From Daedaleopsis sinensis (lineage: Eukaryota; Basidiomycota; Agaricomycetes; Polyporales; Polyporaceae): a stretch of DNA of 64,000 nt. The notes beneath the pieces were generated by a model that worked only from the letters and a program-made list of their open reading frames with translations, did no database searches and was not told the origin of the DNA. How positions within the stretch are numbered: the stretch's first letter is position 1; each line of letters starts with the position of its first letter. Below, piece by piece: positions 1-10,805 of the stretch. Both the position numbers and the translations under genes were made by a program. Location: assembly GCA_033807695.1 (NCBI GenBank), contig CM066303.1, positions 930,001 through 994,000 on the forward strand. Direction: 5' to 3'.

Positions 1-355
1 TTTGGTCGGCTTTGAAGCAGCCTCGGAAGCAAGTTGAGGAAAGGACGATGCGAACGAAGACGCTGCACCGTCGGGTACTCCGTAGAAGTTAGATTGCGGG
101 GTTACTACAATACTAAAGCAACAATAGATAGCGAGGAGACAGCGAGGGATACAGTGCAAATGACGCCGTAAGGGAAAGGCATGGGGAAAGCTGAGAGGTC
201 GGAGAGGTCAACGAGAACGCAAAGCAAGGGTGGGTCGACGTAGAATACATCTTGGTGTACAGATACGTCGTGGGGGGGCTCCGGGAGATAGTAAGTATAC
301 ATAGAGACGCCAGCGTTCAACAGGTTCATGTCAACATCTGGATGGTCGTCGGGGC
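1..355. other. Left-edge intergenic stretch
   Basis: No gene is recognised here. The region lies downstream of the P450 stop codon at 356-358 and probably holds its 3' UTR. Short open frames on both strands show no family resemblance. Confidence 0.5.
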
Positions 356-2562
356 TCATCTGCGCTCTTGCAGCGCCGTCAGGATCAAGGCTTTCGCCTT
401 CTCAGATCGTGGGGTGATGGTACATTTGAAGGGGTTCGGGTGGCTGTACGAAACTTGGTGAGGACCCGAGGTGGACAGGCTCGGAGGTTACAAACGGCGT
501 GGACGCACCTGATAGTCCCGCCAGTGTACTCTGCGTTGTCCGGGTTCAATGGCATGCCCTCGGCCGTGCGTGGGTTCGAGATGTCGAAGACGGAGAGCAG
601 CATCGCGGCGACCATGATGATAGATGGCTCCGCGAGGTGAAGTCCAGGACAGATCCTGCGAGGACGGAGGGCGTAAGTGGGATGGCAATGACAAAGGAGA
701 GAGTACTCACCGTCGGCCGAATCCGAAAGCGATCTTGCGCGGGTCCAGCTCGGGCTCCTTGTGTGGGCCGGGAAGGAATCTGTCCGGGTTGAAAACGAAG
801 GGGTTGTCGTAAATTTCAGGGTCGTGAAGTATTTTCCTGTAATAGGTATATATGAACGTGAAACGCATACGGACTCTATGGCTTCCTACCATTGGTTGAC
901 GCAGACGATGCTGCCTTTCGGGATCCAGTATCCCTCGTAAAAGTCGTCTTCGAGCGTAGCGTGCGGTACCCCTGCCGAAGTCGCCTCAGTAAGGACGCCA
1001 CAGGGCCGCGAATGACAGACGTACCGAGCGGGACGACCTGGTTCCAGCGCAGAACCTCGAGATAGATTGCATTGAGGTACGGCATCTGCGCCACGTCGGC
1101 GTACGTCGGGAGGCGGTCGTGTCCCACGACAGCGTCTAACTCCGCCTGCGCCTTCCTTTGCACAGCGGGCCACAAGCTCATCGCGAGGATGAACGTCAGT
1201 TCCGCGGACACCGTCTGTGCAGATGCTGCTCGTTAGCCATTACCATGACGATTAATGCACCATCCTACCGTATCTGCCCCGCCGGAGTATATTGACGCAG
1301 CCGACATCTTGATCCTGAATTCCTCGTCAGGGGTCGGCTTTGTGGCGAGCATCGTTGACGTGAAGCTTGGGGTCGCGGTTTCGGCAGCCTGTCATAGGTA
1401 CCAGAGATGAATACCAATGACACCTCCGTGCGATGTAGGAGCTTCCTCACCATCTGGTCCTTGACGAACTGATGTGGTACAGCGCTCATATTCTCCATGT
1501 TCGCTCTATACGCCTGGCCCTTGCGCTTCCAGCCCGCGCCCGGCATCCAGGAAGGCACATAGCGCACTACGCACGACATCGCGAGATAGGGAGCGGTAAA
1601 CTCACGTCAGCAACGTGTTCTCAAAAGGAGATGGAAGCAGAAGGCACTTACGGAATGGGAACACGTCCACGAAGAACGCGCCGGGCTGAGCGACCTCGGC
1701 GGCTTGCTCGGTAGCACTCTCCGCCATGTGGATCAGTGGGTCGTCGTGCTCCTGAGTCTGGTACCCGTACGAGATCATGAGCACGATCGCACCAGTCATC
1801 CTGGCGAATGCAAGAAGGCGTCAGTCGAGCCCTGGTCTGCAAGAACGGCGGACCCTCGCGGAGACATTTCACATGCGGAGCGCTTGGGGGCATGGATGAA
1901 ACCTACTTTCGAATTTGCGACGGCAGGTCCGCCGTCGGCTCGCGCAGCAGCCGCACGAGCAGCTGGGCCGTCTGCTCCTCAATGACCGGGATGAACGCGG
2001 CGATGCTCTTGCGCGAGCCGAGCACGCGCGCCATAAGCCGGCGGTACTCGCGGAACTGGGGCCCGTACCGGAGGAGGACGAGGATCTGGTCCCAGCCGAC
2101 GATGTCGCCCGCCATCGTCATGTGCGGCCGGTCGGAGTAGAGCGCGGAGCGCTTCTCGAGCAGCTCGTAGGCGTGCTTGTACGAGTTGACGATGATCATC
2201 GGCTGCCCGAGGAGCACGATGGACATGAGGTCCCCTGCCCGATAGCGATAGAGGAGGCCAGCGCGGGGGGAAGAACGGGGCCGTGGGTGCGATCATGGAC
2301 ACACATGAGAACGAGCGATTAGTGTGGGCCGCAGCTGAGACATCCGGTGATGAGCGCACTCACCCCAACGTTCGCCCCACTTCGCGAAGGTCTTCCACCC
2401 GTGCAGAGTGGGCACATCTAGTGCATTGCCGATAATCGGCAACCCGGCGGGCCCAGGAGGAAGGGAACCTTTCCGTGTGCGCAGGACATAGAGCCTTAAG
2501 CAGAGGATGAACAGGAGTGCAGTAGCGATGTGCCAAGCAGTCAGCATGCTGTTAGAGCTCAT
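356..2562 (-). CDS. Cytochrome P450 monooxygenase
   Basis: Heme-thiolate monooxygenase expected at the ER membrane. The substrate cannot be told from sequence. The gene is split by many short introns. Exon 1 starts at the ATG at 2560-2562 and encodes an N-terminal membrane anchor (LTAWHIATALLFILCLRLYV) followed by the proline-rich hinge LPPGPAGLPIIGN. Later exons give an I-helix like SGGADT (about 1280-1310), the K-helix ExxR motif as EVLRW (about 1050), a PERF-like FNPDRF (about 800), and the heme loop FGFGRR|ICPG split by an intron near 655-715. Joining CPG restores FxxGxRxCxG, so the cysteine ligand is present. The last exon ends at a TGA at 356-358. It resembles the large Agaricomycete P450 families annotated as O-methylsterigmatocystin oxidoreductase-like. 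Subfamily is not assigned. No biosynthetic cluster is evident beside it. Confidence 0.9.
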
Positions 2563-5378
2563 ATCGACGAAGCTTGAGAGAGCTCAGAAGTCCGGACACT
2601 TCTGATGAGCGGGTAAGATCTGGAGGGTTGACCGTTGCACGGATGCACGGGGTGGAGGAGCGTAGGAGCAGGGGGGTATGGTCACATCCGGGGAATGGTC
2701 TTATTTATCGAAGTTCGTGGAAATGGTCTTCGCTGGAAGAGAAAGGGATGGTCGCTGGTCCAGTCCCGCTCACGAGCTGACATGAGGCGGACTATGGCAC
2801 AGGAAGTGTGTGGCCTTAGCTTGATGGGCCCGGGGATGTACGTCACCTGGTACTCCAGCACTAGGTGCAGGCCCTCAAGGCCTGTGGGTGCGTGGGTGCG
2901 TGGGTGCGTGAAGGGATAACGTGAGCATTTGATTCCGTCAAGCATCGTGCAGCTGTATGGGTGGGTGGGACTCAGAGCAGGCAAAACTCTGAAAAAAAAA
3001 TGCCGTACTGAGATACGGCAAGGCCGTCTCCGCGAAAATGTTCAGAACTTCGCGCTCTTGCGGCTCCTGGCGGTACGCCTGGCTATGCGCTTACGATATA
3101 GCGCACGGTGACACAGTGTGCGGCGCGGTGGACGCGTATTTGCCGGGTCGTCCTCATGCCAGAGTATAAGGCATGACACTTATTTGGATATGCCAGAGGG
3201 GTCGCATCGATGGCCTGGCGGCGGAGGGTGTTGGCAGGACAATCAGGTCATGCAGGGCATGTAAACTGTCCCAACTCCGAGGCTCCTAACTCCGACCAGT
3301 CTTGGACCGGCTTGTGAACCGGTGGGCATGCGTTTGCAGCGTTCCTATGGAAGATCTCAGCCATGCTCAGGAACAGCGCTTATCACCCCGCTAGGCAAGC
3401 CCGGAAAGCCGTCGACGGACGACAGCACTGCTAGCACGGAATCAGTAGGAGACGACTAAACACGTTCCGTTGGCTTCTTTACTTGAGTGCAATTCGATCA
3501 CTTGAGATCTGTGCCGTGCCGATCTGAGGCTAGTGAGGTGAAGTCTCCCGAGGCACAACCGAGCGCATATGGGATGGCTACGCCTTGGTGGCGTTTGATA
3601 GTGCGTCATGTTCGCCCTCTTCAGTCACCAGTGCCCGTAGATGACCACCCTTTTACAGAGACAATCGGGAAAAACCACTCACCGGAAATCAAATCAGCAC
3701 TAATTACTGCAGTAGCTCAATCGCTTTGCGACGCTTGAAGCCTAGGCTCCAGGTTGTAATTTTTTTCATCCGAAGAGGTAGTGACCCTTTGCAGTTAGTA
3801 TCAACATGCCCACGGCCAGCGTGACCGTGCTGCGCAATCGATCAGTCGGGGACACTCAACATGGAAATCTAGTTCAAACGTACCGGCAGGCGACGAGCTG
3901 TTCGAGGTAGTGTTTTCCTGTGGACGCGGGAACCAAAGTTGATCAGATACATTCAAACTTCAAAGCAAGCATGATAACATACCTAGCATGTACATGTTAT
4001 ATCCGTTGGCTCCATGAGCACGCGGCGTTGACGGTCAAGGAAGGGTGGCCACTCGCAAGTCTCTGTTTGAACGTAAAGATGATGAAACAAACTTGATACA
4101 ACACGCTTTGTAGCCATCTACACGTGCTGACGGCGTGGCTTTAGCTTTAGGTTTGAGCCATGAGGACTTGTTGAGGACACCGACTTTCGTGCGCGCTTCC
4201 GACAAGGACAAGCCGAACGCGTGGATCGAATGAGGCGTCGAGGCTGGGCGGGCTCAAAATTCTTTGGGGTGCTGGCAGGTGCTGGCGGAGCTTGAAGCAA
4301 AGACCAAAACTCGGCTAGGCGGCTGGCACCAAGCTGGCACTAAGACGTTTACGACCTGGATGAATCAAGATTGTGAATGGTCTTCAAAGGAAGGATGGCG
4401 CCACGTACGACTGAGAAACCCAGTTAGTCGGACTTTCGGTTGCCTAGACGTACGTACAGGCAAGAACATGTGGCTTAGCAGTATGACGAGCATGATTGCA
4501 GAGTAAAATTCGATTTCTCAATATTTGTCTCCTCTGGTCACGAATGTTATAGGATGTACTGTACCGTCTCCATTTCCGCCGGATATTGAAGAATGAGATT
4601 TGCACGAGTCGCAAACTTTGAGAACGAATGAATTACTAACCTGAAAGAGCATGATGTTCTTGGAGCGCGAGGAAGAGGCATCCATGGACTTATACGAACA
4701 GGCTGGGACTCGAACCGTTCTACAAGCAATTGCCCTGGGTAGACGTACCTGGATAGAAAACAAGAGCTGTTTTTGGCTGTTCTCCCGTAGGCTTTCACCT
4801 AGGGACCGTGCAGTACGAATCAAAGGTATTGCTAGCATCTTCTGTCCTTGTCTCGACGAATGTGTTGACAGGTGGTGATAAACATGGCGAACTTTGAGCC
4901 GTGTTGAGCTGCGAGTTCGACTACTGATCAAGTCCAGACGTGAGATTGCCCAGTCCTAGAGCAGATTTTTCTCGGGCCCTGGGCCTGCATGTTCGTACGC
5001 AGTGTTGACGAAGAGCCTTCAAGTCCCGCACGCGACTTTAGGTGCATCGGAATAGTCAACGAACTGGTGGTAAATGGCAAACATGTGTTGACGCCCAAGT
5101 CTAGGTAAGGATCTTAGTCAGTCAGTAAGTGTATGATTTAGTACTGGTAAGTACAAGTTAGTAGTAGATCCTTTCAAATCATTTGTTACCAGTAAATCCC
5201 TCCCATTACAGCCTCGTCTACAGCAGACGCGCAGTCATAGCATTCAATAGATCACAACCTCCTCGACTTCTACGTTGAACGTTCTTGTCTACTACTAGGC
5301 TCCTTCCGTTTCCCTAGGTTTCCCTGCACCCAAACCTCTTTTTGAATTCGTCGACGACGAGCCGACGCTCCTCGCAAC
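2563..5378. other. Gene-poor intergenic region, 2.8 kb
   Basis: No recognisable gene. Contents seen: a short tandem of a GTGGGTGC-type unit near 2883-2909, an A-run at 2992-3000, and AT-richer DNA from 3.7 to 5.2 kb. A 137-codon minus-strand frame at 4518-4931 and an 83-codon plus-strand frame at 3487-3738 resemble no known family. The DNA just upstream of 5379 is presumably the beta-adaptin promoter. Confidence 0.5.
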
Positions 5379-8047
5379 ATGTCGATCCGTGCAGCTCCCC
5401 GGAAAGGAGAGAACTTCGAGCTTGCGGCCGATCTGAACAGCGAATACAAGGAGAAGCGGAAGGATGCAATCAAGCGGGTCATCGCGAATATGACAGTCCA
5501 GAAGGGTATGTCCTGCTACTTGATGCATAGGCCTAGGCTGACTGCGACGAAGATGTCAGCGGTCTATTCCCCGATGTCCTGAAGAACATGCAGACGGACG
5601 ACCTCGAGCAGAAGAAGCTCGTGTACCTCTATCTCATGAACTACGCGAAGACGCAGCCCGAACTTGTCATCCTCGCGGTGAACACGTTTGTGAAAGACAC
5701 GGACGACCCGAACCCTCTCGTACGCGCACTGGCAATCCGGACTATGGGCTGTCTGCGTGCGGAGAAGATCATCGACTATCTGTGCGACCCGTTACAGAAG
5801 TGCTTGAAGGATGACAACCCCTATGTGCGCAAGACGGCCGCTCTATGCGTTGCAAAACTCTACGATCTCAAACCGGAGCTGGTAATCGAGAATGGGTTTC
5901 TGGAGCAACTGAGGGACATGATCTCGGACAGCAACCCTATGGTACGTTTACCGTTCTACCTCCCATAATCTCTCCATCCACATGCTGCTCAGGTGGTCGC
6001 AAACACCGTAGCAGCACTGTCGGACATCCACACCGCCGCTCTCGCCTCAGGTGCCTCAAAAGACCAGTTCCCGATTACCACGGAAATAGTAAACAAGCTC
6101 CTGGTAGCACTGAACGAGTGTTCAGAATGGGGACGCGTCGGCATTCTCAACGTTCTCTCCCGCTATACCGCGGAAGACGCGGGCGAGAGTGAGCATATAT
6201 GCGAACGTGTCGTCCCTCAATTCCAGCACGCCAACGCGAGTGTCGTCCTCTGCGCTATTAAGGTATGCATTGCGCATATTGCTCTTCTTGTAGTATGCCA
6301 TCGTCTTATGCTCTATGTCCCACTTGAGGTCGTAATGGTTCATATGCGCGAAATCACCTCCGAAGCCCTCACCAAGACACTCGTCCGCAAGATGGCGCCC
6401 CCATTAGTGACGCTACTATCAAACCCACCAGAGGTACAATGGGTCGCGCTCCGTAACATTAACCTTTTACTGCAGAAGCGCTCAGACATCCTTACCAACG
6501 AGATGCGCGTGTTCTTCTGCAAATACAACGACCCTCTGTACGTGAAGGTGGAGAAGCTCGACATCATGGTGCGGATTGCCACAGAGAACAATGTCGACCC
6601 GCTATTGAGCGAATTAAAGGAGTATGCGTCTGGCTGCTGTACCACTAAACGTTACTAACGGCTTCGGTAGGTACTCTCAAGAGGTCGATGTCGACTTTGT
6701 GCGGCGAAGTATCAAGGCCATCGGCCAAACCGCGATCAAGATAGATGATGCGGCCGAACGATGCGTCAATGTACTCCTCGACCTCATCGGCACGCGGGTC
6801 AGCTACGTCGTGCAGGAAGCTGTCGTAGTGATGAAGGTGAGCGTCTCTTCTAATCCACCAGATCGACTCGCTGACGATTCATGGGATAGGATATCTTCCG
6901 GAAATATCCGTCGACGTATGAAGGTGTCATCCCCACGCTATGCGCGAATCTCGACGAGCTGGATGAGCCAGATGCCAAAGCGTCGCTGATCTGGATCATC
7001 GGCGAGTACGCGAAGAAGATCGACAATGCCGATGAGCTCCTCAGTATATTCGTTGACACCTTTACAGAAGAGTCATATCCTGTACGTACAGATTATTCCC
7101 AACCATGTGAAGGATCGAGATTGACTTTCCGCGACCTGCTGTCTTCTATCGATAGGTACAACTGCAAACGCTGACAGCTGTCGTCAAACTGTACCTTCAG
7201 AAACCGGAGAGTTCGCAGGGGCTGGTGCAGAATGTACTCAACACGGCGACAAAGGATTGCGACTCACCAGACGTACGAGATCGTGCGTACATCTACTGGC
7301 GACTATTGTCCACGGATCCTGGTGCTGCAAAGGCAAGGTTGATATTATCGGCAGCTCGAGTATCATACTAACCATTCTCCATCCATCAAGGCTGTCGTCC
7401 TTGCCATTCGTCCACCAATCTCCCTCCCTCGGACAACTGTCTCTCCGGCCTTGCTTGAGGAGCTCGTAGGCGAGATCCCTCTCCTCGCCAGCGTGTACCA
7501 CAAACCCGCAGAGACCTTCGTCGGCCGCGGCCGCGTGGGCGTCGAGTCCATGCAGCGCAAAGGAATCGAGTACGTCCCACGTCCCCATACCCACTTGCGC
7601 CCAGATTCCCCAGTTCGCTCACCATCACACTGCTTCTACACCCGCAGTCCCGCAGACGACCGCCTCTCGACCCAGAAGGCACTGCAGACAGTCGCCGCCG
7701 GGCAGCAGGCCGAGAACCTGCTCGACTTCGACGAGGACGTCCCGAACGAGGGCCAGCCGTCCGGCCTCGCCGCGACGACCGTGCTCGCGTCGACGTCCGC
7801 CGGCGCGAATCTGCTCGCGGGCACCTCGAGCAACCCGCTCGACGACCTCGTCTCCATCTTCGGCAGCACGAATTTCGGCAGCACCCCCGCGCAGCCCGCC
7901 GCCAACGCGTTCGGCGGCCTGGGCTTTGGGTCCCCGGCGATGGCACCTGCGCCGGCGATGACGATGACGCCGTCGGTGCTGTCGCCGCCGCAACCGCAAC
8001 CGCCACAGCAGCAGTCAGGGCAGGATGATCTGTTGGGTTTGTTCTAG
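5379..8047 (+). CDS. apl2: AP-1 complex beta-adaptin
   Basis: Large beta subunit of the clathrin adaptor AP-1, acting at trans-Golgi and endosomal membranes. The N-terminal trunk is almost canonical ([20 protein letters not shown], then the [18 protein letters not shown] block and HEAT-like repeats). Nine exons can be joined: 5379-5505, 5553-5941, 5993-6262, 6329-6621, 6671-6836, 6890-7081, 7156-7332, 7391-7569, 7648-8047. The third intron (66 nt) has no stop in frame. The intron at 7333-7390 begins GC (AAG|GCAAGG), the usual form of a GC-AG intron. The hinge has a clathrin-box-like LLDFDED near 7720-7740, then a low-complexity Gly/Ala/Pro tail ending DDLLGLF. There is no animal-type ear domain, so the protein is about 700 residues. 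AP-2 beta is less likely given the trunk sequence. Confidence 0.93.
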
Positions 8048-8333
8048 AGGTCGTTTGTTTGTGTTTCCCTTGAGTGCATACATTTGGTGTGTCGTCGCTT
8101 GCAAGTGTATCCTTCGTGTTGTCTATACTGCATTTCCGTTTTCTTGGATCGTCCGCGTGTCTATTCCACTCTTCCTCTGACGGCATTGCTGAATCCGGGA
8201 TATAAGATCGTGTTCGTACATATGAGCGTCTGTCTTCCTAATCTCGGCTCATTTGCAGCTGTACCTTACTGGTTCAACGATGTCATACGTGCGTGCAGTT
8301 GCATCGACCACCGTATTTATGTCTATGCAAGTA

Positions 8334-8795
8334 GGGGTGCTCAATTTTGGTCGGTCGTCGCTGGTCGGTCGCTGCTGGTCGTCGGCTAGGTGGAGCCCAA
8401 CGCTGATGCGAGGAGCCACCAACAAGTCGAGCAATAATTCGCAGGCGTAACCCTAACTAAACCCTACAGCTTCGGGACACTGCTTCGTTGAAGCACATAT
8501 GCTGAGCCCCTCAAACCCTCCCCTCAGCTCACAAAAACCCACGCGACGTATCTGTTGACATAGTGTACTGCGACCACGAATTTCTGCGGCCGTTTGGAGG
8601 TCGGAAACAGCTTGGATAGTTATCCCACCAATCTTACCTAAGCTTTCAGCTACCAAATGCGGGCGACATATCCTGTTAATGCCAGAGGCGCTCAAGAAAT
8701 CGTTTGACATCGGCAAAGGATCGCATCTTTCATCAGCTTGTAGCCGACGACCAGCAGCGACCGACCAGCGACGACCGACCAAAATTGAGCACCCC
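8334..8795. mobile_element. MITE-like non-autonomous DNA transposon
   Basis: A 462-bp element is bounded by perfect inverted repeats of 55 bp: 8334-8388 (begins GGGGTGCTCAATTTTGG) and 8741-8795 (its exact reverse complement). Both ends are flanked by TA (8332-8333 and 8796-8797), which fits a TA target-site duplication of the Tc1/mariner type. There is no coding capacity inside. Open frames crossing either end share the peptide RGAQFWSVVAGRSLLVVG because of the repeats and are not genes. Confidence 0.85.
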
Positions 8796-9017
8796 TAGTG
8801 AGGTATGTTTTGAATCGAATCATAATGACCGAGAAGTCGCGCTTTAGTTTGTATATCCCGACGTCGGGGAACCCATACACTCCCTCCATCACTGTCTCTA
8901 CTACTAGTGACTCACAGCACTGACGGGCCCGAAGTGCCAAGCTCAGGTGACGTATACTGACGTAGTTCTAGATGCTCAAGCTACGGTACCGCGAATTGTT
9001 CGAGTCACGGCGTTGAG

Positions 9018-9025
9018 TATAAATA
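9018..9025 (+). promoter_or_regulatory. TATA box of MDR gene
   Basis: TATAAATA lies 60 bp upstream of the ATG at 9085, a normal distance for a short 5' UTR in this genome. The position supports 9085 as the start. Confidence 0.55.
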
Positions 9026-9084
9026 AGTAGGTGGGTGGTTAGGTGTTAGGATGCAATCCACGCACAGGGTCCACTATCCTCTCC

Positions 9085-10389
9085 ATGTCTCCCCAACAGC
9101 ACAAAGCGCTATTCCTCGAGTCCAAGCACGGCCAGTTCGCTGTCAGAGACACGGACGTTCCTAAACCAGGCCACGGTCAGGTATTGGTGAAGGTCGAGGC
9201 CGCCGCATTGAACCCGCTGGACTGGATGATCCAGGCGTTCGGCGTGTTCGTCGAGAAGTACCCTGCCATCATCGGCGCCGATGGTGCTGGCACTGTCGTC
9301 GGGGTGGGCGAGGGGGTGACGTCGCCGGCTGTCGGAGACAGGATGTGAGTGGGACGCAAGCCCTTGCGATCTCGCCGAATGACTCTATGCTGAACGATCC
9401 TCTGCGCAGCGCTTTCCAGGGAACCATCAACGCCGTGGAGAAGTCGATCGACGGAACGTTCGCTCAGTATATCACCACTCCCGCTCATCTTGCGGCCAAG
9501 GTCTGTATTCTATTTGTTTTAGGACACCGTAAGTGCTCCGTTGAATCGTGTATGCAGATACCCGTTAGCGTCTCCTTCGAGGCTGCCGCAAGCTTGCCTT
9601 GCACGCTCCCTACGGCTGCCTTTGTGCTCTACAACCAAGAGCCAGCCAGCCAGTCCCTCAAGCTCACTGCCCCGTGGACCGAAGGCGGCAGGGGGAAGTA
9701 CGCCGGGACGTCCGCCCTCATCATCGGCGGCTCCTCCTCGGTCGGCCAGTACGGTCAGTCTTTCGTATCCACTCACCGCACACACACAACAAGACTCATG
9801 CCCATCACAACAGCGATCCAGTTCGCCCGCCTCTCCGGCTTCTCGCCTATCCTCGCGACCGCGTCTCTGCACAACGCAGACTACCTCAAGGCCCTCGGCG
9901 CGACGCACGTCCTCGACCGCGCCCTCCCCGCTGACGCGGTGCAGGCCGAAGCGACGCGGCTCGCGGGCGGGCTCCTCGACCTCGTCTTCGACGCGGTCTC
10001 TCTGCCGGAGACGATGCCGCTCGGGTACGCCTTGACGGCCCCCGGCGGGGACTTCGTAGTCGTCTCGCCGCCGCCGAAGCTGGGGGGTGAAGATGGGCCT
10101 GCAAAGAAGGTCCATATGGCGCGCGGGCTCCTTGCGCTGCCGGGAAACGAGGCCGTCGGCGCGGGTCTGCTCGCGGCGCTGCCGCAGTTGCTTGAGAGCG
10201 GCGACATCAAGGTGGGCCTCGGCTGTTCGTGTCTGCGCATGAACAATGATTAACCGTGGACTCCTTTAGCCTAACCGCACCGAGGTGCTGGCTGGGGGCT
10301 TGGGTGGCATTGTGGCTGGTCTCGAGCGGCTGAAAACCAAGCAGGTCAGCGGGACGAAGCTGGTTGTCTTGCCGCAGGAAACTGCTTGA
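9085..10389 (+). CDS. Medium-chain dehydrogenase/reductase (enoyl-reductase type)
   Basis: NAD(P)H-dependent oxidoreductase of the MDR superfamily, of the fungal zinc-free or trans-enoyl reductase type. Exons: 9085-9344, 9410-9500, 9558-9753, 9814-10211, 10270-10389. The N-terminal GroES-like part includes KPGHGQVLVKVEAAALNPLD and GADGAGTVVGVGEGV. The Rossmann part has ALIIGGSSSVGQYAIQFA, a dinucleotide-binding glycine motif (GGSSSVG) restored by splicing. The C-terminus ends KLVVLPQETA. The length of about 350 residues is normal for the family. An in-frame upstream ATG at 9043 exists, but 9085 starts the conserved region and sits correctly after the TATA box. Substrate unknown. Similar proteins occur both inside and outside polyketide clusters, and no PKS is present here. 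Confidence 0.85.
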
Positions 10390-10805
10390 TCATCGATTAG
10401 CCACGGGCATTCCGAGTGAGGTCTCGTTCTACAAAGAGAACATTGGTCGCATTTTGTTTAAAAGTTGAGCGCTGCCCGACCATGTCTGGGGCACAATGTA
10501 GACTGGAAGCACACCGTATAGTACAGATGAGGAGCAGAGAAGTTAAGGAAGCTCTAATGTACCATGCATGGGGAAAGTTCCAAAATTTGTAGTACAGGTT
10601 AACACAATCGACATCTGGAAACAACGTCGACTCTAGTCATGTCACATACAGTACCGCAATAGAGCTGAAGATAAGGCGCAATATACCGACAGGTAGGATA
10701 TAGTCTGGAAGAGAGCGAACGAAGAGCTATATATGATATGGTATAATGTACGACCGCGGAGGTGGGGAGCCTATATAGCTACCTATGCGATGAAAACTAG
10801 GTCAT
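10390..10805. other. Convergent intergenic region
   Basis: Lies between the 3' ends of the MDR gene and the SNF2 gene and presumably holds both 3' UTRs. It is AT-richer than the flanks. No further gene is seen. Confidence 0.5.

Larger units (their letters stand above)
8048..9084. other. Intergenic region between beta-adaptin and MDR gene
   Basis: Holds the beta-adaptin 3' flank, a MITE at 8334-8795 (separate entry), and the MDR promoter with a TATA box at 9018-9025. No gene is seen. Confidence 0.6.

Noticed and set aside
4690..4780. tRNA-like T-arm word (GGTTCGAGTCC on the minus strand)
   Set aside because: No D-arm consensus, and only a partly pairing acceptor stem could be drawn. Not a credible tRNA.
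4518..4931. 137-codon minus-strand frame
   Set aside because: No recognisable domain and composition unlike neighbouring genes.
7386..8186. 266-codon minus-strand open frame rich in Arg and Ala
   Set aside because: It overlaps well-supported beta-adaptin exons in antisense and shows only GC-driven composition.
9519..10115. 198-codon minus-strand open frame
   Set aside because: Antisense shadow of the MDR oxidoreductase exons.
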